Counted from the first letter of the stretch, positions 8,826-16,955 are shown. The stretch: 64,000 nucleotides of DNA from RPQJ01 sp963793005 (GCA_963793005.1 CAWBYP010000002.1:1240001-1304000); one strand, 5' to 3'. Numbers and translations: made by a program. The notes: a model not told the origin generated them from the sequence alone.

Positions 8826-8907
8826 TCCGACTCGGATTCCGGGAGGGGCGGCCTGGTGCCGCCCCGATCCTGACCGCCCTCGCCGCTCCCGATCCGGGAT
8901 GACGGCA

Positions 8908-9570
8908 TCAGCCGGAAACGGCTGCTTTTTCCGCAAGAAAATCGATTAACACGGAGCGCAGCTCGCCGAGCCTGCCGTGGAAGAAATGCTCTGCGCCCTG
9001 CATCGGCGCGAATTCGGGCGGGGGATCGTAGGCTTCCACCCACGCCCTTACCGTTGCGAAGTCGACGAGTTCGTCGCGGTCTCCCTGCACCACCAGCCAC
9101 GGACAGTCGGGACGCGCCACGGGGTCCACCAGCAACCTGCCCACAGGCGGCGCGACCGTGATGAGCGCCGCGGGCGAAGTCGCCGCGGATACCTGCAACG
9201 CCACCGCCGCACCGAACGAGAATCCGGCGAGCCAGAGCGTCTCGCAGTTCCAGCGTGCGCGCGCCCAGGCGATCGCGGCAAGCGCGTCATCCGCCTCGCC
9301 CACGCCGTCTGCGTAGACACCTTCACTCGCGCCGACGCCTCGAAAATTGAATCGCAGGGTCGGTACGCCGGTCTGCTGCATTGCGCGAGCGAGCGTGTGC
9401 ACGACCTTGTTCTGCATCGTGCCGCCGTGCAGCGGGTGAGGATGACAGACCACGCCGACCGCTCGCGGAGGCACATCGGGTGCCGGGTCATCGACCCGCG
9501 CCTCGAGACGGCCAGCCGGCCCCGGGATCTCCACCGGCTGCGGCAGCGGCGGCCGGAACTCATTCTGCAC
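8908..9570 (-). CDS. alpha/beta hydrolase
   Basis: This 220-aa protein is of the short serine-hydrolase family seen in many proteobacteria (COG2945-like). It has the HPHPLHGGTMQNKVVHTLARA start motif, a strand with RFNFRGVGASEG, the nucleophile elbow GFSFGA (Ser near 117), an acid in VQGDRDELV and the His in GAEHFFHGRL. The substrate is unknown, probably a small ester or acyl compound in the cytosol. Its 3' end holds the terminator of the convergent HU-like gene. Confidence 0.93.
   Translation of the reverse strand: MQNEFRPPLPQPVEIPGPAGRLEARVDDPAPDVPPRAVGVVCHPHPLHGGTMQNKVVHTLARAMQQTGVPTLRFNFRGVGASEGVYADGVGEADDALAAIAWARARWNCETLWLAGFSFGAAVALQVSAATSPAALITVAPPVGRLLVDPVARPDCPWLVVQGDRDELVDFATVRAWVEAYDPPPEFAPMQGAEHFFHGRLGELRSVLIDFLAEKAAVSG
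8909..8930 (+). terminator. Rho-independent terminator of the HU-like gene
   Basis: A CAGCCG/CGGCTG stem with a GAAA loop is followed by C and five T on the plus strand. It lies inside the last codons of the convergent hydrolase gene. A second GC-rich hairpin without a T run is at 8845-8865. Confidence 0.75.
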
Positions 9571-9660
9571 GCGATCCTCCGGTCATCGTGATGCGCGCAG
9601 TGTGCCAGAATCAGGTGTCGGCCCCGACCATCGGGACCGCCCGAACTGAAGGAGAACGAC

Positions 9661-10287
9661 ATGCAGCTCACATCCACGAGCTTCGTCCATGGGCAGCCGA
9701 TCCCGGTGGAATTTGCCTTCGCCGCGCCGGACAAGGCCGCGCACCTCCGCCTCAGCAACAATCGAAATCCACAGTTGCACTGGACGGGCGTACCGCCCGG
9801 CACCCGCTCGCTGGTCCTCACCTGCTTCGACCCGGACGTGCCGTCGCGTCCCGACGACGTGAACCAGGAAGGCCGGGTCGTACCGGCATCGCTTCCCCGG
9901 GCAGACTTCCACCACTGGACGATGGTGGACATCGCCCCGTCGGTCTCTGAAATCGCTGCCGGTTCCTGTGCGGACGGCATCGTGGCGCGCGGCAAGCAGG
10001 CGCCTGATGGCCCGCCCGGCTCGCGCCAGGGCATCAACGACTATACGGGCTGGTTCGCGGGCGATGTCGAAATGAAGGGGCAGTACTTCGGTTACGACGG
10101 CCCCTGCCCGCCGTGGAACGACGAGCTGCTGCACCACTATCACTTCGTGCTTTACGCGACGGACCTGGCGCGCTGCCCGGTCGACGGCGCGTTCACCGGT
10201 CCGCAGGTGGCAAAGGCGATCGAAGGTCACATCCTCGCGGAGGCCCGGCTCACGGGCACCTACAGCCTGAACCCCGCCGTAGGCTGA
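9661..10287 (+). CDS. YbhB/YbcL family (PEBP-like) protein
   Basis: This 208-aa protein resembles the bacterial phosphatidylethanolamine-binding/Raf-kinase-inhibitor family. Visible marks are NPQLHWTGVPPGTRSLVLTCFDPD, the FHHWTMVDI core, GINDYTGWF, and the YGPCPP-like GYDGPCPPWNDELLHHYHFVLYA signature that builds the anion-binding pocket. It is longer than E. coli YbhB (158) because of an insert around residues 60-80. Ligand and role are unknown. It is convergent with msrB, whose stop lies 34 bp away. Confidence 0.93.
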   Translation: MQLTSTSFVHGQPIPVEFAFAAPDKAAHLRLSNNRNPQLHWTGVPPGTRSLVLTCFDPDVPSRPDDVNQEGRVVPASLPRADFHHWTMVDIAPSVSEIAAGSCADGIVARGKQAPDGPPGSRQGINDYTGWFAGDVEMKGQYFGYDGPCPPWNDELLHHYHFVLYATDLARCPVDGAFTGPQVAKAIEGHILAEARLTGTYSLNPAVG

Positions 10288-10320
10288 CGCGAACGGCTGC
10301 GCTCGCAGGCGTGGTGCCGC

Positions 10321-10731
10321 CTAGTCGCCGGACGACTCTGCAGGCTTGAAGGCGAGCGAGGCCGAGTTGACGCAGTAGCGCAGCCCCGACGGTTGCGGCC
10401 CGTCATCGAAGACGTGGCCCAGGTGCGCCCCGCAACGCGCGCAGGTGACTTCCTGGCGGATCATGCCGTGCGTGGCATCGGTTCGCACGGCAACCCGATC
10501 GCCTGCCAGCGGCAGCCAGAACGACGGCCAGCCGGAACCCGAGTCGTACTTGGTGTCGGAGGCGAACAGTTCCTGTCCGCAGCAGACGCAGGCGTACATG
10601 CCGCCCTCGGGGTTGTGCAGGTAGCGTCCGGTGAAAGGTCGTTCCGTACCCTTCTCCTGGGTCACGCGCCATTCCTCGTCGGTCAGGCTGCGACGCAATG
10701 TGTCCCGGTCCAGCGGCTTGTCTTCGGACAT
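10321..10731 (-). CDS. msrB: peptide-methionine (R)-S-oxide reductase
   Basis: This 136-aa MsrB reduces the R epimer of methionine sulfoxide in oxidised proteins. The four zinc ligands are C48, C51, C97 and C100, and the catalytic Cys is C120 in RYCVNSASL. The GSGWPSF and HGMIRQEV-C motifs are intact. No signal peptide is seen, so it is cytosolic. It is the last gene of a minus-strand run (L,D-transpeptidase, ppnN, small protein, msrB) that may share transcription, although the 99-bp gap upstream leaves room for its own promoter. Confidence 0.96.
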   Translation of the reverse strand: MSEDKPLDRDTLRRSLTDEEWRVTQEKGTERPFTGRYLHNPEGGMYACVCCGQELFASDTKYDSGSGWPSFWLPLAGDRVAVRTDATHGMIRQEVTCARCGAHLGHVFDDGPQPSGLRYCVNSASLAFKPAESSGD

Positions 10732-10830
10732 GGTTGCTTCCGCGCTGATAGGGGCCTGCGGGAGGTTCCGGCTGCGCCGGGCACCGTCGGCCCCGTGGAA
10801 GCTGATATTAGCCGGCCTGGAAGCCAGCGG

Positions 10831-11085
10831 TCACTTGTCCTTGTCGAACGCGCCCCGTGCCTTGTCGGCCCAGGTCTTGTAGCTCGAGACGCTGTAGAGC
10901 GCCTGGGACACGACTGCCTGCCTGGAAATCCTGCCCTGCTGGCCACGAACCCGGCCCAGCCAGTCGTTGTAGGCATCCCAGCCTTCGGCGGCGGCGCCGA
11001 ACTTCGAGCGCCGAGCCAGCGCCGCAGCGGGAGTATCCGCCTCGATCGCGACCTGCTTTTCGTCCGGTTTCTTGTGGTCTGTCAT
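10831..11085 (-). CDS. small uncharacterised protein, 84 aa
   Basis: I do not recognise this protein. The ATG at 11085 is preferred over an upstream in-frame start because the residues before it look like translated leader. The protein is charged and helical, with a central aromatic patch (GWDAYNDWLGRVRGQQGRI) and a C-terminal SSYKTWADKARGAFDKDK. There is no signal peptide or membrane segment. It lies between ppnN (78 bp upstream) and msrB (99 bp downstream) on the same strand. Confidence 0.65.
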   Translation of the reverse strand: MTDHKKPDEKQVAIEADTPAAALARRSKFGAAAEGWDAYNDWLGRVRGQQGRISRQAVVSQALYSVSSYKTWADKARGAFDKDK

Positions 11086-11163
11086 GGGTGCCAACGCTCG
11101 ATTGGCACGAAGGCTACGGCGGACGCCCTGTCGCGTCCGGTACTGGATCACAGTTGGACGAGT

Positions 11164-12567
11164 TCAGGCTACGACGCGGTAGCAGGGACTGTAGTCACCG
11201 CCGATTCGCATGCGGCCCTGCCGGACGAAGGCCTCGAGCAGCGCATCGAGCGGCGCCAGCAGCTCACGCTCGCCGTGGATCTCGAACGGCCCGCGCTCCT
11301 CGATAAGCTTGATGCCGTGTTCCTTGACGTTTCCCGAGACGATGCCCGAGAAAGCCCGGCGCAACTGCGCAGCCAGCAGGTGCGGCGGACGGTCACGGCG
11401 GATCTCGAGCGTAGCCATCGTCTCATGCGTGGGCTCGAAGGGCTGCTGCAGCCCGTGGTCGATGGCCAGGGTCCAGTTGTAGTTGTACGCGTCGCTGGTC
11501 CGGCGCCGGAACTCACGCACGGCATCCATTCCGCGCAGCATCTCGCGTGCGGCCTCGGCCTGGTCGCCGACGACGATGCGATAGCACTGGCGCACGCGCG
11601 GGCCCAGCGTGGCGGCGAGGAACTCGTCGATCTGCGTGAAATAGTCCCTGCTCGACTCCGGCCCGGTGAACACGACCGGGAACGGCTGCTGCTCGTTCGC
11701 CGGGTCGAGCAGGATGCCCATCAGGTACAGTATTTCCTCGGCCGTGCCAGCCCCTCCCGGGAACACCACGATGCCGTGCCCGATACGCACGAACGCCTCG
11801 AGGCGCTTCTCGATGTCCGGCAGGATCACCAGCTGGTTGACGATGGCGTTGGGCGGCTCCGCGGCGACGATACCCGGCTCGGTGAGACCGATGTAACGCC
11901 CGTCGCGGATGCGCTGCTTGGAATGCCCGATGGTCGCGCCCTTCATGGGGCCTTTCATCGCGCCCGGCCCGCAGCCGGTGCAGACATTCAGTCCCCGCAG
12001 GCCGAGTTCGTACCCGACACGCTTGGTGTAGTCGTATTCGTCACGGCTGATCGAGTGCCCGCCCCAGCACACGACGATGTCGGGTCGCACGCGCGGGCGC
12101 AGCACGCCCGCGTTGCGGAGGATGCGATAGACGGCGTTCGTGATGCCCTGCGTGTCGTGCAGTTCGACGCTGCCGTGCTCGTAGACCTCGCCGTGCGTGT
12201 AGAGGATGTCGCGCAGCACGGCGAACAGGTGTTCCTGGATGCCGCGGATCATCCGGCCGTCCACGAATGCGGCCGCCGGCGCATTGCGCAGCTCGAGCTT
12301 TACTCCCCATGCCTGGCGCGCGATGCGGATGTCGAAATCCGCGTAGCGCTCGAAGATCGCCCGCGCGTCGTCAGTCTCGCCGCCCGCGTTCAATATCGCG
12401 AGCGAGCAGCGCCGGTAGAGTGAGTAGAGCCCGCCGCGCGAGGAGTCGAGCAGGCGGTCAACCTCCTGCTGCGAGAGATTTTCGAGGCTTCCGGTCGGCG
12501 TGACACGGGCATCGACGGAATCCGGATCCTCGGTCGTCGCGACCGGAAGGTCGACCTGCTTCATCAT
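11164..12567 (-). CDS. ppnN: nucleotide 5'-monophosphate nucleosidase PpnN (LOG family)
   Basis: This 467-aa protein matches E. coli PpnN/YgdH (454), which cleaves purine and pyrimidine nucleoside monophosphates to base plus ribose 5-phosphate and responds to (p)ppGpp. The central LOG/Rossmann domain shows VCWGGHSISRDEYDYTKRVG, GCGPGAMKGPMKGA, and the nucleotide site PGGAGTAEEILYLMGILL. The N- and C-terminal extensions typical of PpnN are both present. Its ATG overlaps the stop of the L,D-transpeptidase gene (ATGA), implying translational coupling. Confidence 0.95.
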   Translation of the reverse strand: MMKQVDLPVATTEDPDSVDARVTPTGSLENLSQQEVDRLLDSSRGGLYSLYRRCSLAILNAGGETDDARAIFERYADFDIRIARQAWGVKLELRNAPAAAFVDGRMIRGIQEHLFAVLRDILYTHGEVYEHGSVELHDTQGITNAVYRILRNAGVLRPRVRPDIVVCWGGHSISRDEYDYTKRVGYELGLRGLNVCTGCGPGAMKGPMKGATIGHSKQRIRDGRYIGLTEPGIVAAEPPNAIVNQLVILPDIEKRLEAFVRIGHGIVVFPGGAGTAEEILYLMGILLDPANEQQPFPVVFTGPESSRDYFTQIDEFLAATLGPRVRQCYRIVVGDQAEAAREMLRGMDAVREFRRRTSDAYNYNWTLAIDHGLQQPFEPTHETMATLEIRRDRPPHLLAAQLRRAFSGIVSGNVKEHGIKLIEERGPFEIHGERELLAPLDALLEAFVRQGRMRIGGDYSPCYRVVA

Positions 12568-13457
12568 GGACGGATCTCGATGGGCGTGCCTATCGAGGTC
12601 CGCATCCAGATGTCGACCATGTCCGAGTTGCTGACGGCGATGCAGCCGTCGGTCCAGTCGTTGCTCACGTAGTAGTCCGGCGACTTGCGCGGCACATTGG
12701 GCTGGCCGTGGATCATGATCAGGCCGCCGGGACGAACGCCGCTGCTGCGCGCGCGCTCGCGATCGGCCTCGTTCGGGTAGGACACCTCGACCGACAGGAA
12801 GAAGTCGCTGTACGTGTTGCGCCGCGAAAGCCTGTAGACGCCTTCGGGCGTACGGAAGTCGCCCTCGCGCTGCTTGGGCCCATACGGATTGAGTCCGAGT
12901 CGGATCGGGTATTCGCGAAGCACACGGTCCGAGTTCAGCAGGTACAGGCGCCGCTCCGATTTCTTGACCACGATCCTGTCGGCGGCCTCGAGCCTGGCTG
13001 GGGCAGCAGTGACAGCATCGGCGTACGCGACCCCGAAAGGTGCCGTACCCGAGGGGCCCGACGCGGCTGCGGGCGCATTGCCAGCAACTGGCGCCGGCAC
13101 GAACTGTTTAGAGGAATCGCAGGCCGCGCTGCTGGCGGGCATGAAGGGATTCGGATTCTCGCAGGGCGCAACGGGCGTGGTCATGAACGGATTCGGCGCC
13201 TCACCAGCCGCGCCAGGTGCGGTCATGAACGGATTCGGCGCCTCGGCCGCACCCGGCGTCGTCATGAACGGATTCGGCGCCTCGGCCGCACCCGGCGTCG
13301 TCATGAACGGATTCGGCGCCTCGGCCGCCACCGGAGCCGGCGCATCCGGCAGCCGCTTGCCGCTCGAAAGGGAACCAAAGCCCTGCGCCACGGCAACGCC
13401 CGACGAGGCGGCCAGCGCGAAGGCTAAAGCGGAGGACAACAATCCACGTAGTTTCAT
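12564..13457 (-). CDS. L,D-transpeptidase (YkuD) with PNPFM repeat linker
   Basis: This 297-aa protein starts at 13457 (MKLRGLLSS), which gives a clean signal peptide ending around AVAQ. Residues 35-135 are a low-complexity linker with five PNPFM repeats and a degenerate sixth unit (SKQFVPAP). The YkuD domain follows (about 150-297) with RIVVKKSERRLYLL, IMIHGQPN and the catalytic Cys272 in TDGCIAVSN. YkuD enzymes form 3-3 peptidoglycan crosslinks or attach envelope proteins; the substrate here is unknown. The stop overlaps the ppnN start. The linker is encoded by near-perfect DNA repeats. Confidence 0.93.
   Translation of the reverse strand: MKLRGLLSSALAFALAASSGVAVAQGFGSLSSGKRLPDAPAPVAAEAPNPFMTTPGAAEAPNPFMTTPGAAEAPNPFMTAPGAAGEAPNPFMTTPVAPCENPNPFMPASSAACDSSKQFVPAPVAGNAPAAASGPSGTAPFGVAYADAVTAAPARLEAADRIVVKKSERRLYLLNSDRVLREYPIRLGLNPYGPKQREGDFRTPEGVYRLSRRNTYSDFFLSVEVSYPNEADRERARSSGVRPGGLIMIHGQPNVPRKSPDYYVSNDWTDGCIAVSNSDMVDIWMRTSIGTPIEIRP
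13138..13330. repeat. 39-42 bp tandem repeats encoding the PNPFM linker
   Basis: Five copies of a unit containing CATGAACGGATTCGGCGC (plus-strand reading, first copy degenerate) start at about 13138, 13180, 13222, 13261 and 13300. Spacing is 42, 42, 39 and 39 bp. The last two 39-bp copies are nearly identical. All are multiples of three and stay in frame inside the L,D-transpeptidase gene. Confidence 0.9.
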
Positions 13458-13490
13458 GGGGAAGGGATTATACCGGCGCATGGCCTGGAC

Positions 13491-13518
13491 AAAACGAGGC
13501 GGCCTTTCGGCCGCCTCG
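13491..13518 (-). terminator. Rho-independent terminator of nrdJa-nrdJb
   Basis: On the minus strand a 10-bp stem CGAGGCGGCC/GGCCGCCTCG closes a GAAA loop and is followed by TTTT. It sits 102 bp after the nrdJb stop and just before the L,D-transpeptidase start region, so it should separate the two transcripts. Confidence 0.85.
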
Positions 13519-13619
13519 GAAGAACGCGCTGCACCCGGTCAGAGGGGCCCTGTGTCGTCAGGTGGCTGGCGGGAATCCAGCTCAAGCGCGCGGGGAAACA
13601 AGGGTTCAGTCGCGGCTCG

Positions 13620-14336
13620 TCAGCCGCACTTGGAGTCGCCGCAGTTCAGGCAGGTCATGCAACCGTCCATCATCACCACGGCCGCGGTGCTGCACTTGGT
13701 ACAAAGCTGCGCTCCCTGAGGGTAGTGGCTCTTGGCGAACGCGTCCTGCTGCTTCTGTCGCTGCTCGTACTCCTCGCGCTTCTGCTCGATGAGCTTCCTG
13801 CGGTGCTCATCCATCTCCGGGTCGCGCAGCAACCCGATGGACTGCAGGTGCTTCTCGATCACGTGTCCGAGCTCGGCGATGATCGACGGCATGAACTTGC
13901 CGCCCGACTGCCAGTAGCCCCCGCGCGGATCGAACACGGCCTTCAGCTCCTCGACGAGGAAGGTGACGTCGCCGCCCTTGCGGAACACCGCCGAGATGAT
14001 GCGCGTGAGCGCGACGATCCACTGGAAGTGATCGAGGTTCTTCGAGTTGATGAATATCTCGAAGGGCCGGCGCTGCTCGTGCTCGGTGCCCTCGTTCAGC
14101 ACGATGTCGTTGATGGTCACGTACATGGCGTGATCCGACACCGGCGTCTTTATCTTGTAGGTCGAGCCGATAAGCATCTCCGGACGCTCGAGCTTCTCGT
14201 GCATCCAGATGACCTTGGCGTCGTGCGACCCCGCCGGCGCACCGTCGCGCTGCGGCCCGGCCTTCGCTGCCGCCTTGTCGTCGGGCGTTTCGACCCGGAA
14301 ATTGACTATCTTCTTTTCGATCTTGTGCGCGCTCAT
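13620..14336 (-). CDS. nrdJb: class II ribonucleotide reductase, NrdJb subunit
   Basis: This 238-aa protein matches the NrdJb half of split adenosylcobalamin-dependent RNRs. It has a central domain (RPEMLIGSTYKIKTPVSDHAMYV, FEIFINSKNLDHFQW, VFDPRGGYW) and a C-terminal zinc-ribbon-like tail with CTKC and CLNCGDSKCG. In Pseudomonas NrdJb is required for activity and its C-terminal cysteines serve to re-reduce the active site. Its ATG shares one base with the TGA of nrdJa (TGATG), so translation is coupled. A terminator follows at 13491-13518. Confidence 0.94.
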   Translation of the reverse strand: MSAHKIEKKIVNFRVETPDDKAAAKAGPQRDGAPAGSHDAKVIWMHEKLERPEMLIGSTYKIKTPVSDHAMYVTINDIVLNEGTEHEQRRPFEIFINSKNLDHFQWIVALTRIISAVFRKGGDVTFLVEELKAVFDPRGGYWQSGGKFMPSIIAELGHVIEKHLQSIGLLRDPEMDEHRRKLIEQKREEYEQRQKQQDAFAKSHYPQGAQLCTKCSTAAVVMMDGCMTCLNCGDSKCG

Positions 14337-16477
14337 CAGAATTTCCCGTAATAGCCTTCCTTGATGGCGTCGAACAGGTTCGCGGCGGTGTGCGTCTCGC
14401 CGTCGTACTCGACCTGTTCGTCGCCTTTCAACTTCACCTCGGTGCCGTCATCGAGCGTGAAGACGTAGGTGGTGTTCTTGAGGTCATCCTCCTTCACCAG
14501 CACGCCCTGGAACGCCTCCGGATTGAAGCGGAACGTGGTGCAGCCCTTCAAACCCTGCTCGTGGGCGTAGAGGTAGATGTCCTTGAAATCTTCGTAGGCG
14601 TAGTCGGTCGGGACATTGGCCGTCTTCGAAATCGAGGAATCGATCCACTTCTGTGCCGCCGCCTGGATGTCCACGTGCTGGCGCGGCGTGACGTCGTCGG
14701 CAGTCGTGAAGTACTCCGGCAGCTTGTCCGCGGGTCCTGTCCCACCGGGCATGGCAGCCTGGTTGACCAGTTCACGATAGGCGAGCATCTCGAACGAGAA
14801 CACGTCGATGCGCTCCTTGGTCTTGCGGCCCGGGCGGATCACGTTGCGGAAGTAGTGGTGCGCGAACGACGGCTCGATGCCATTCGAGGCGTTGTTTGCC
14901 AGCGACAGCGAGATCGTGCCGGTCGGGGCTATCGAGCTGTGGTGCGTGAAGCGCGCGCCGACCTCGGCCAGGCGCTCGACCAGTTCCGGTGCAACCTCGG
15001 CCACCCGCTGCATGTAGCGGCTGTAACGCGCGTGCAGCACGCGGCCTGGCAGCTTCTGGCCGACTCCGATGCCGTCGCGCTTCATCTCCGGGCGCTTGCG
15101 CAGCATCTCGGGCGTGACCTCGAACTCCTCCAGCATGATCGGCGCCGGGCCCTTTTCGCCAGCAAGCTCGAGTGCGGCTTCCCATCCGGCGATCGCGAGT
15201 TCCCTGGAGACTCGCTCGGTGAAGGCGACCGCGTCGCGCGAACCGTATTTCCAGCCGAGCATCGTGATCGTCGAGCCCAAGCCCAGGAAGCCCATCCCGT
15301 GGCGGCGCTTGCGGTGGATTTCCTGGCGCTGCTGCTCGAGCGGCAGGCCGTTCACCTCGACTACGTTGTCGAGCATGCGCGTAAAGACGCGGACCACCTG
15401 CCGGTACTCGTCCCAGTCGAAGCGCGTCTGCTCGGTGAACGGGTCACGCACGAAACTGGTGAGATTGACCGAACCGAGCAGGCACGAGCCGTACGGGGGC
15501 AGCGGCTGTTCGCCGCAGGGATTGGTCGCGCGGATGTTCTCGCACCACCAGTTGTTGTTCATCTCGTTGACGCGGTCGATCAGCACGAAGCCGGGCTCCG
15601 CGAAGTCGTAGGTCGACGACATGATGACGTCCCAGAGGCGCTTGGCAGGCAGGGTCTTGTAGACCCTGCAGAGCACGAGGCCCTCGTCATTGCGCACGTA
15701 GTTCCGCGTGTCTGGCCACTCACGCCAGATGAACTTCGCGGTGTCGGTGGTGTCCTCGCCCACGACCTCGCTCTCGCGCACCGGGAAGGCGAGCTGCCAT
15801 TCGCCGTCCTCGCGCACGGCGCGCATGAACTCGTCGGTCACCAGCAGCGAGAGGTTGAACTGCCTGAGCCGGCCGGCCTCGCGCTTGGCGCGAATGAACT
15901 CCATCGCGTCGGGGTGCCCGACGTCGAACGTCCCCATCTGCGCGCCCCGCCGGCCGCCGGCCGACGAGACGGTGAAGCACATCTTGTCGTAGATATCCAT
16001 GAACGACAGCGGGCCCGAGGTGTAGGCGCCGGCGCCCGAGACGTACGCGCCGCGCGGGCGCAGCGTCGAGAACTCGTAGCCGATGCCGCAGCCAGCCTTC
16101 AGCGTGAGGCCGGCCTCGTGGACCTTGCCGAGGATGTCGTCCATCGAGTCGCTGATCGTGCCGGACACGGTGCAGTTGATCGTGGACGTTGCCGGCTTGT
16201 GCTCCTGCGCGCCCGCGTTCGAGGTGACGCGGCCGGCCGGGATTGCCCCGCGGCGCAGGGCCCAGAGGAACTGCTCGTTCCAGTGATCGCGGGCGTCTTC
16301 ATTCTCCACGTCGGCGAGCGCCCTCGCGACGCGCTTGTACGTGTCGTCCATCGACTGGTCGATGGGCGTTCCATCCTTGGCGCAAAGTCGGTATTTCTTG
16401 TCCCAGATATCGAGGGACGCTTCCTGGTACGGAATGCTTCGCGCATCCCGGGATTCAAGTTTCACGGCGGTACTCAT
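14336..16477 (-). CDS. nrdJa: adenosylcobalamin-dependent ribonucleotide reductase, NrdJa catalytic subunit
   Basis: This 713-aa protein is the large part of a class II RNR, which makes deoxynucleotides using B12 instead of a metal cofactor protein, so it works with or without oxygen. Family marks are VTSNAGAQEHKPATSTINCTVSGT near the N-terminus, ATNPCGEQPLPPYGSCLLGSVNLT with the active-site Cys and neighbours, GFLGLGSTITMLG, and APTGTISLSLANNASNGIEPSF. The C-terminal redox tail is missing because it is supplied by NrdJb. Transcription probably starts at about 16662 under NrdR control. Confidence 0.96.
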   Translation of the reverse strand: MSTAVKLESRDARSIPYQEASLDIWDKKYRLCAKDGTPIDQSMDDTYKRVARALADVENEDARDHWNEQFLWALRRGAIPAGRVTSNAGAQEHKPATSTINCTVSGTISDSMDDILGKVHEAGLTLKAGCGIGYEFSTLRPRGAYVSGAGAYTSGPLSFMDIYDKMCFTVSSAGGRRGAQMGTFDVGHPDAMEFIRAKREAGRLRQFNLSLLVTDEFMRAVREDGEWQLAFPVRESEVVGEDTTDTAKFIWREWPDTRNYVRNDEGLVLCRVYKTLPAKRLWDVIMSSTYDFAEPGFVLIDRVNEMNNNWWCENIRATNPCGEQPLPPYGSCLLGSVNLTSFVRDPFTEQTRFDWDEYRQVVRVFTRMLDNVVEVNGLPLEQQRQEIHRKRRHGMGFLGLGSTITMLGWKYGSRDAVAFTERVSRELAIAGWEAALELAGEKGPAPIMLEEFEVTPEMLRKRPEMKRDGIGVGQKLPGRVLHARYSRYMQRVAEVAPELVERLAEVGARFTHHSSIAPTGTISLSLANNASNGIEPSFAHHYFRNVIRPGRKTKERIDVFSFEMLAYRELVNQAAMPGGTGPADKLPEYFTTADDVTPRQHVDIQAAAQKWIDSSISKTANVPTDYAYEDFKDIYLYAHEQGLKGCTTFRFNPEAFQGVLVKEDDLKNTTYVFTLDDGTEVKLKGDEQVEYDGETHTAANLFDAIKEGYYGKF

Positions 16478-16642
16478 TGCAGCAGCTCAGGCTCCCAAAA
16501 TTCTTCAGGCGGTTCGCGGCCTTTGATCCCCCCCCACGGAGCCTTTTTTGCAGCCCCTGGCGAGGCCCGACGGGCCCAGCCGACCCCAGATTCCGGTCCG
16601 GCTCGGATCGCCACGACATGCGTCGCGGCTGCATCGTGCCAA

Positions 16643-16658
16643 ACACAACATGTAGAGT
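16643..16658. promoter_or_regulatory. NrdR box 1
   Basis: ACACAACATGTAGAGT matches the NrdR consensus ACACWATATATWGTGT at 13 of 16 positions. It lies just downstream of the predicted nrdJ transcription start, a repressing position. Confidence 0.7.
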
Positions 16659-16668
16659 CAGGGAGGGA

Positions 16669-16697
16669 AGCGTATGCACCACCCTCCCCCCCGTCAA
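16669..16697 (-). promoter_or_regulatory. putative sigma-70 promoter of nrdJa-nrdJb
   Basis: On the minus strand TTGACG (16697-16692) and TACGCT (16674-16669) are separated by 17 bp. The start point would be near 16662, immediately before NrdR box 1. Confidence 0.55.
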
Positions 16698-16821
16698 CCG
16701 CTTTTTCTGCTGCGATGCGGAATCTTTTTCTTCTTTAAAAACAATTGGTTAAAAGATTCTACTGAATGCTCCCTCGCATGCGCGAATCGGGCCGCGAGTC
16801 AAGCCCCACTGCGGTCGCGCG

Positions 16822-16837
16822 ACACAACATGTTGTGT
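16822..16837. promoter_or_regulatory. NrdR box 2 (perfect palindrome)
   Basis: ACACAACATGTTGTGT is a perfect 16-bp palindrome and matches the NrdR consensus at 14 of 16 positions. Its centre is 179 bp from the centre of box 1, close to 17 helical turns, much farther than the usual spacing of about 31 bp. Confidence 0.7.
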
Positions 16838-16926
16838 CCACGCACTCCACACCGGAAATCCACAGCTTGTTAACCGTTGAACCACAGGTTTCCCGGCGCG
16901 GCCGTCATGCCAGGTCGACGTCGCAT

Positions 16927-16955
16927 GGAACTTGGCGGCATCAATGCTAGTCACA
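16927..16955 (+). promoter_or_regulatory. sigma-E (RpoE)-like promoter of the Do-family protease
   Basis: GGAACTT at 16927-16933 is an exact RpoE -35. It is followed after 17 bp by TCACA, a fair RpoE -10. It lies about 97 nt upstream of the protease start. The degP gene is a classical RpoE target in gammaproteobacteria. Confidence 0.55.

Noticed and set aside
10393..12423. Open frame of about 680 codons antisense to msrB, the small protein and ppnN
   Set aside because: It spans three real genes and an intergenic gap, with no domain.
13138..13330. Possible CRISPR array at the regularly spaced repeats
   Set aside because: Units are contiguous, in frame and lie inside a coding linker; there are no unique spacers and no cas genes.
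14390..16738. Open frame of about 780 codons antisense to nrdJa
   Set aside because: It mirrors nrdJa in the complementary frame, is rich in Arg/His/Asp as GC-rich shadows are, and has no recognisable domain.
16850..16880. DnaA-box-like AATCCACA near the nrdJ-protease spacer
   Set aside because: Two mismatches to TTATCCACA, only a single copy, no origin features.
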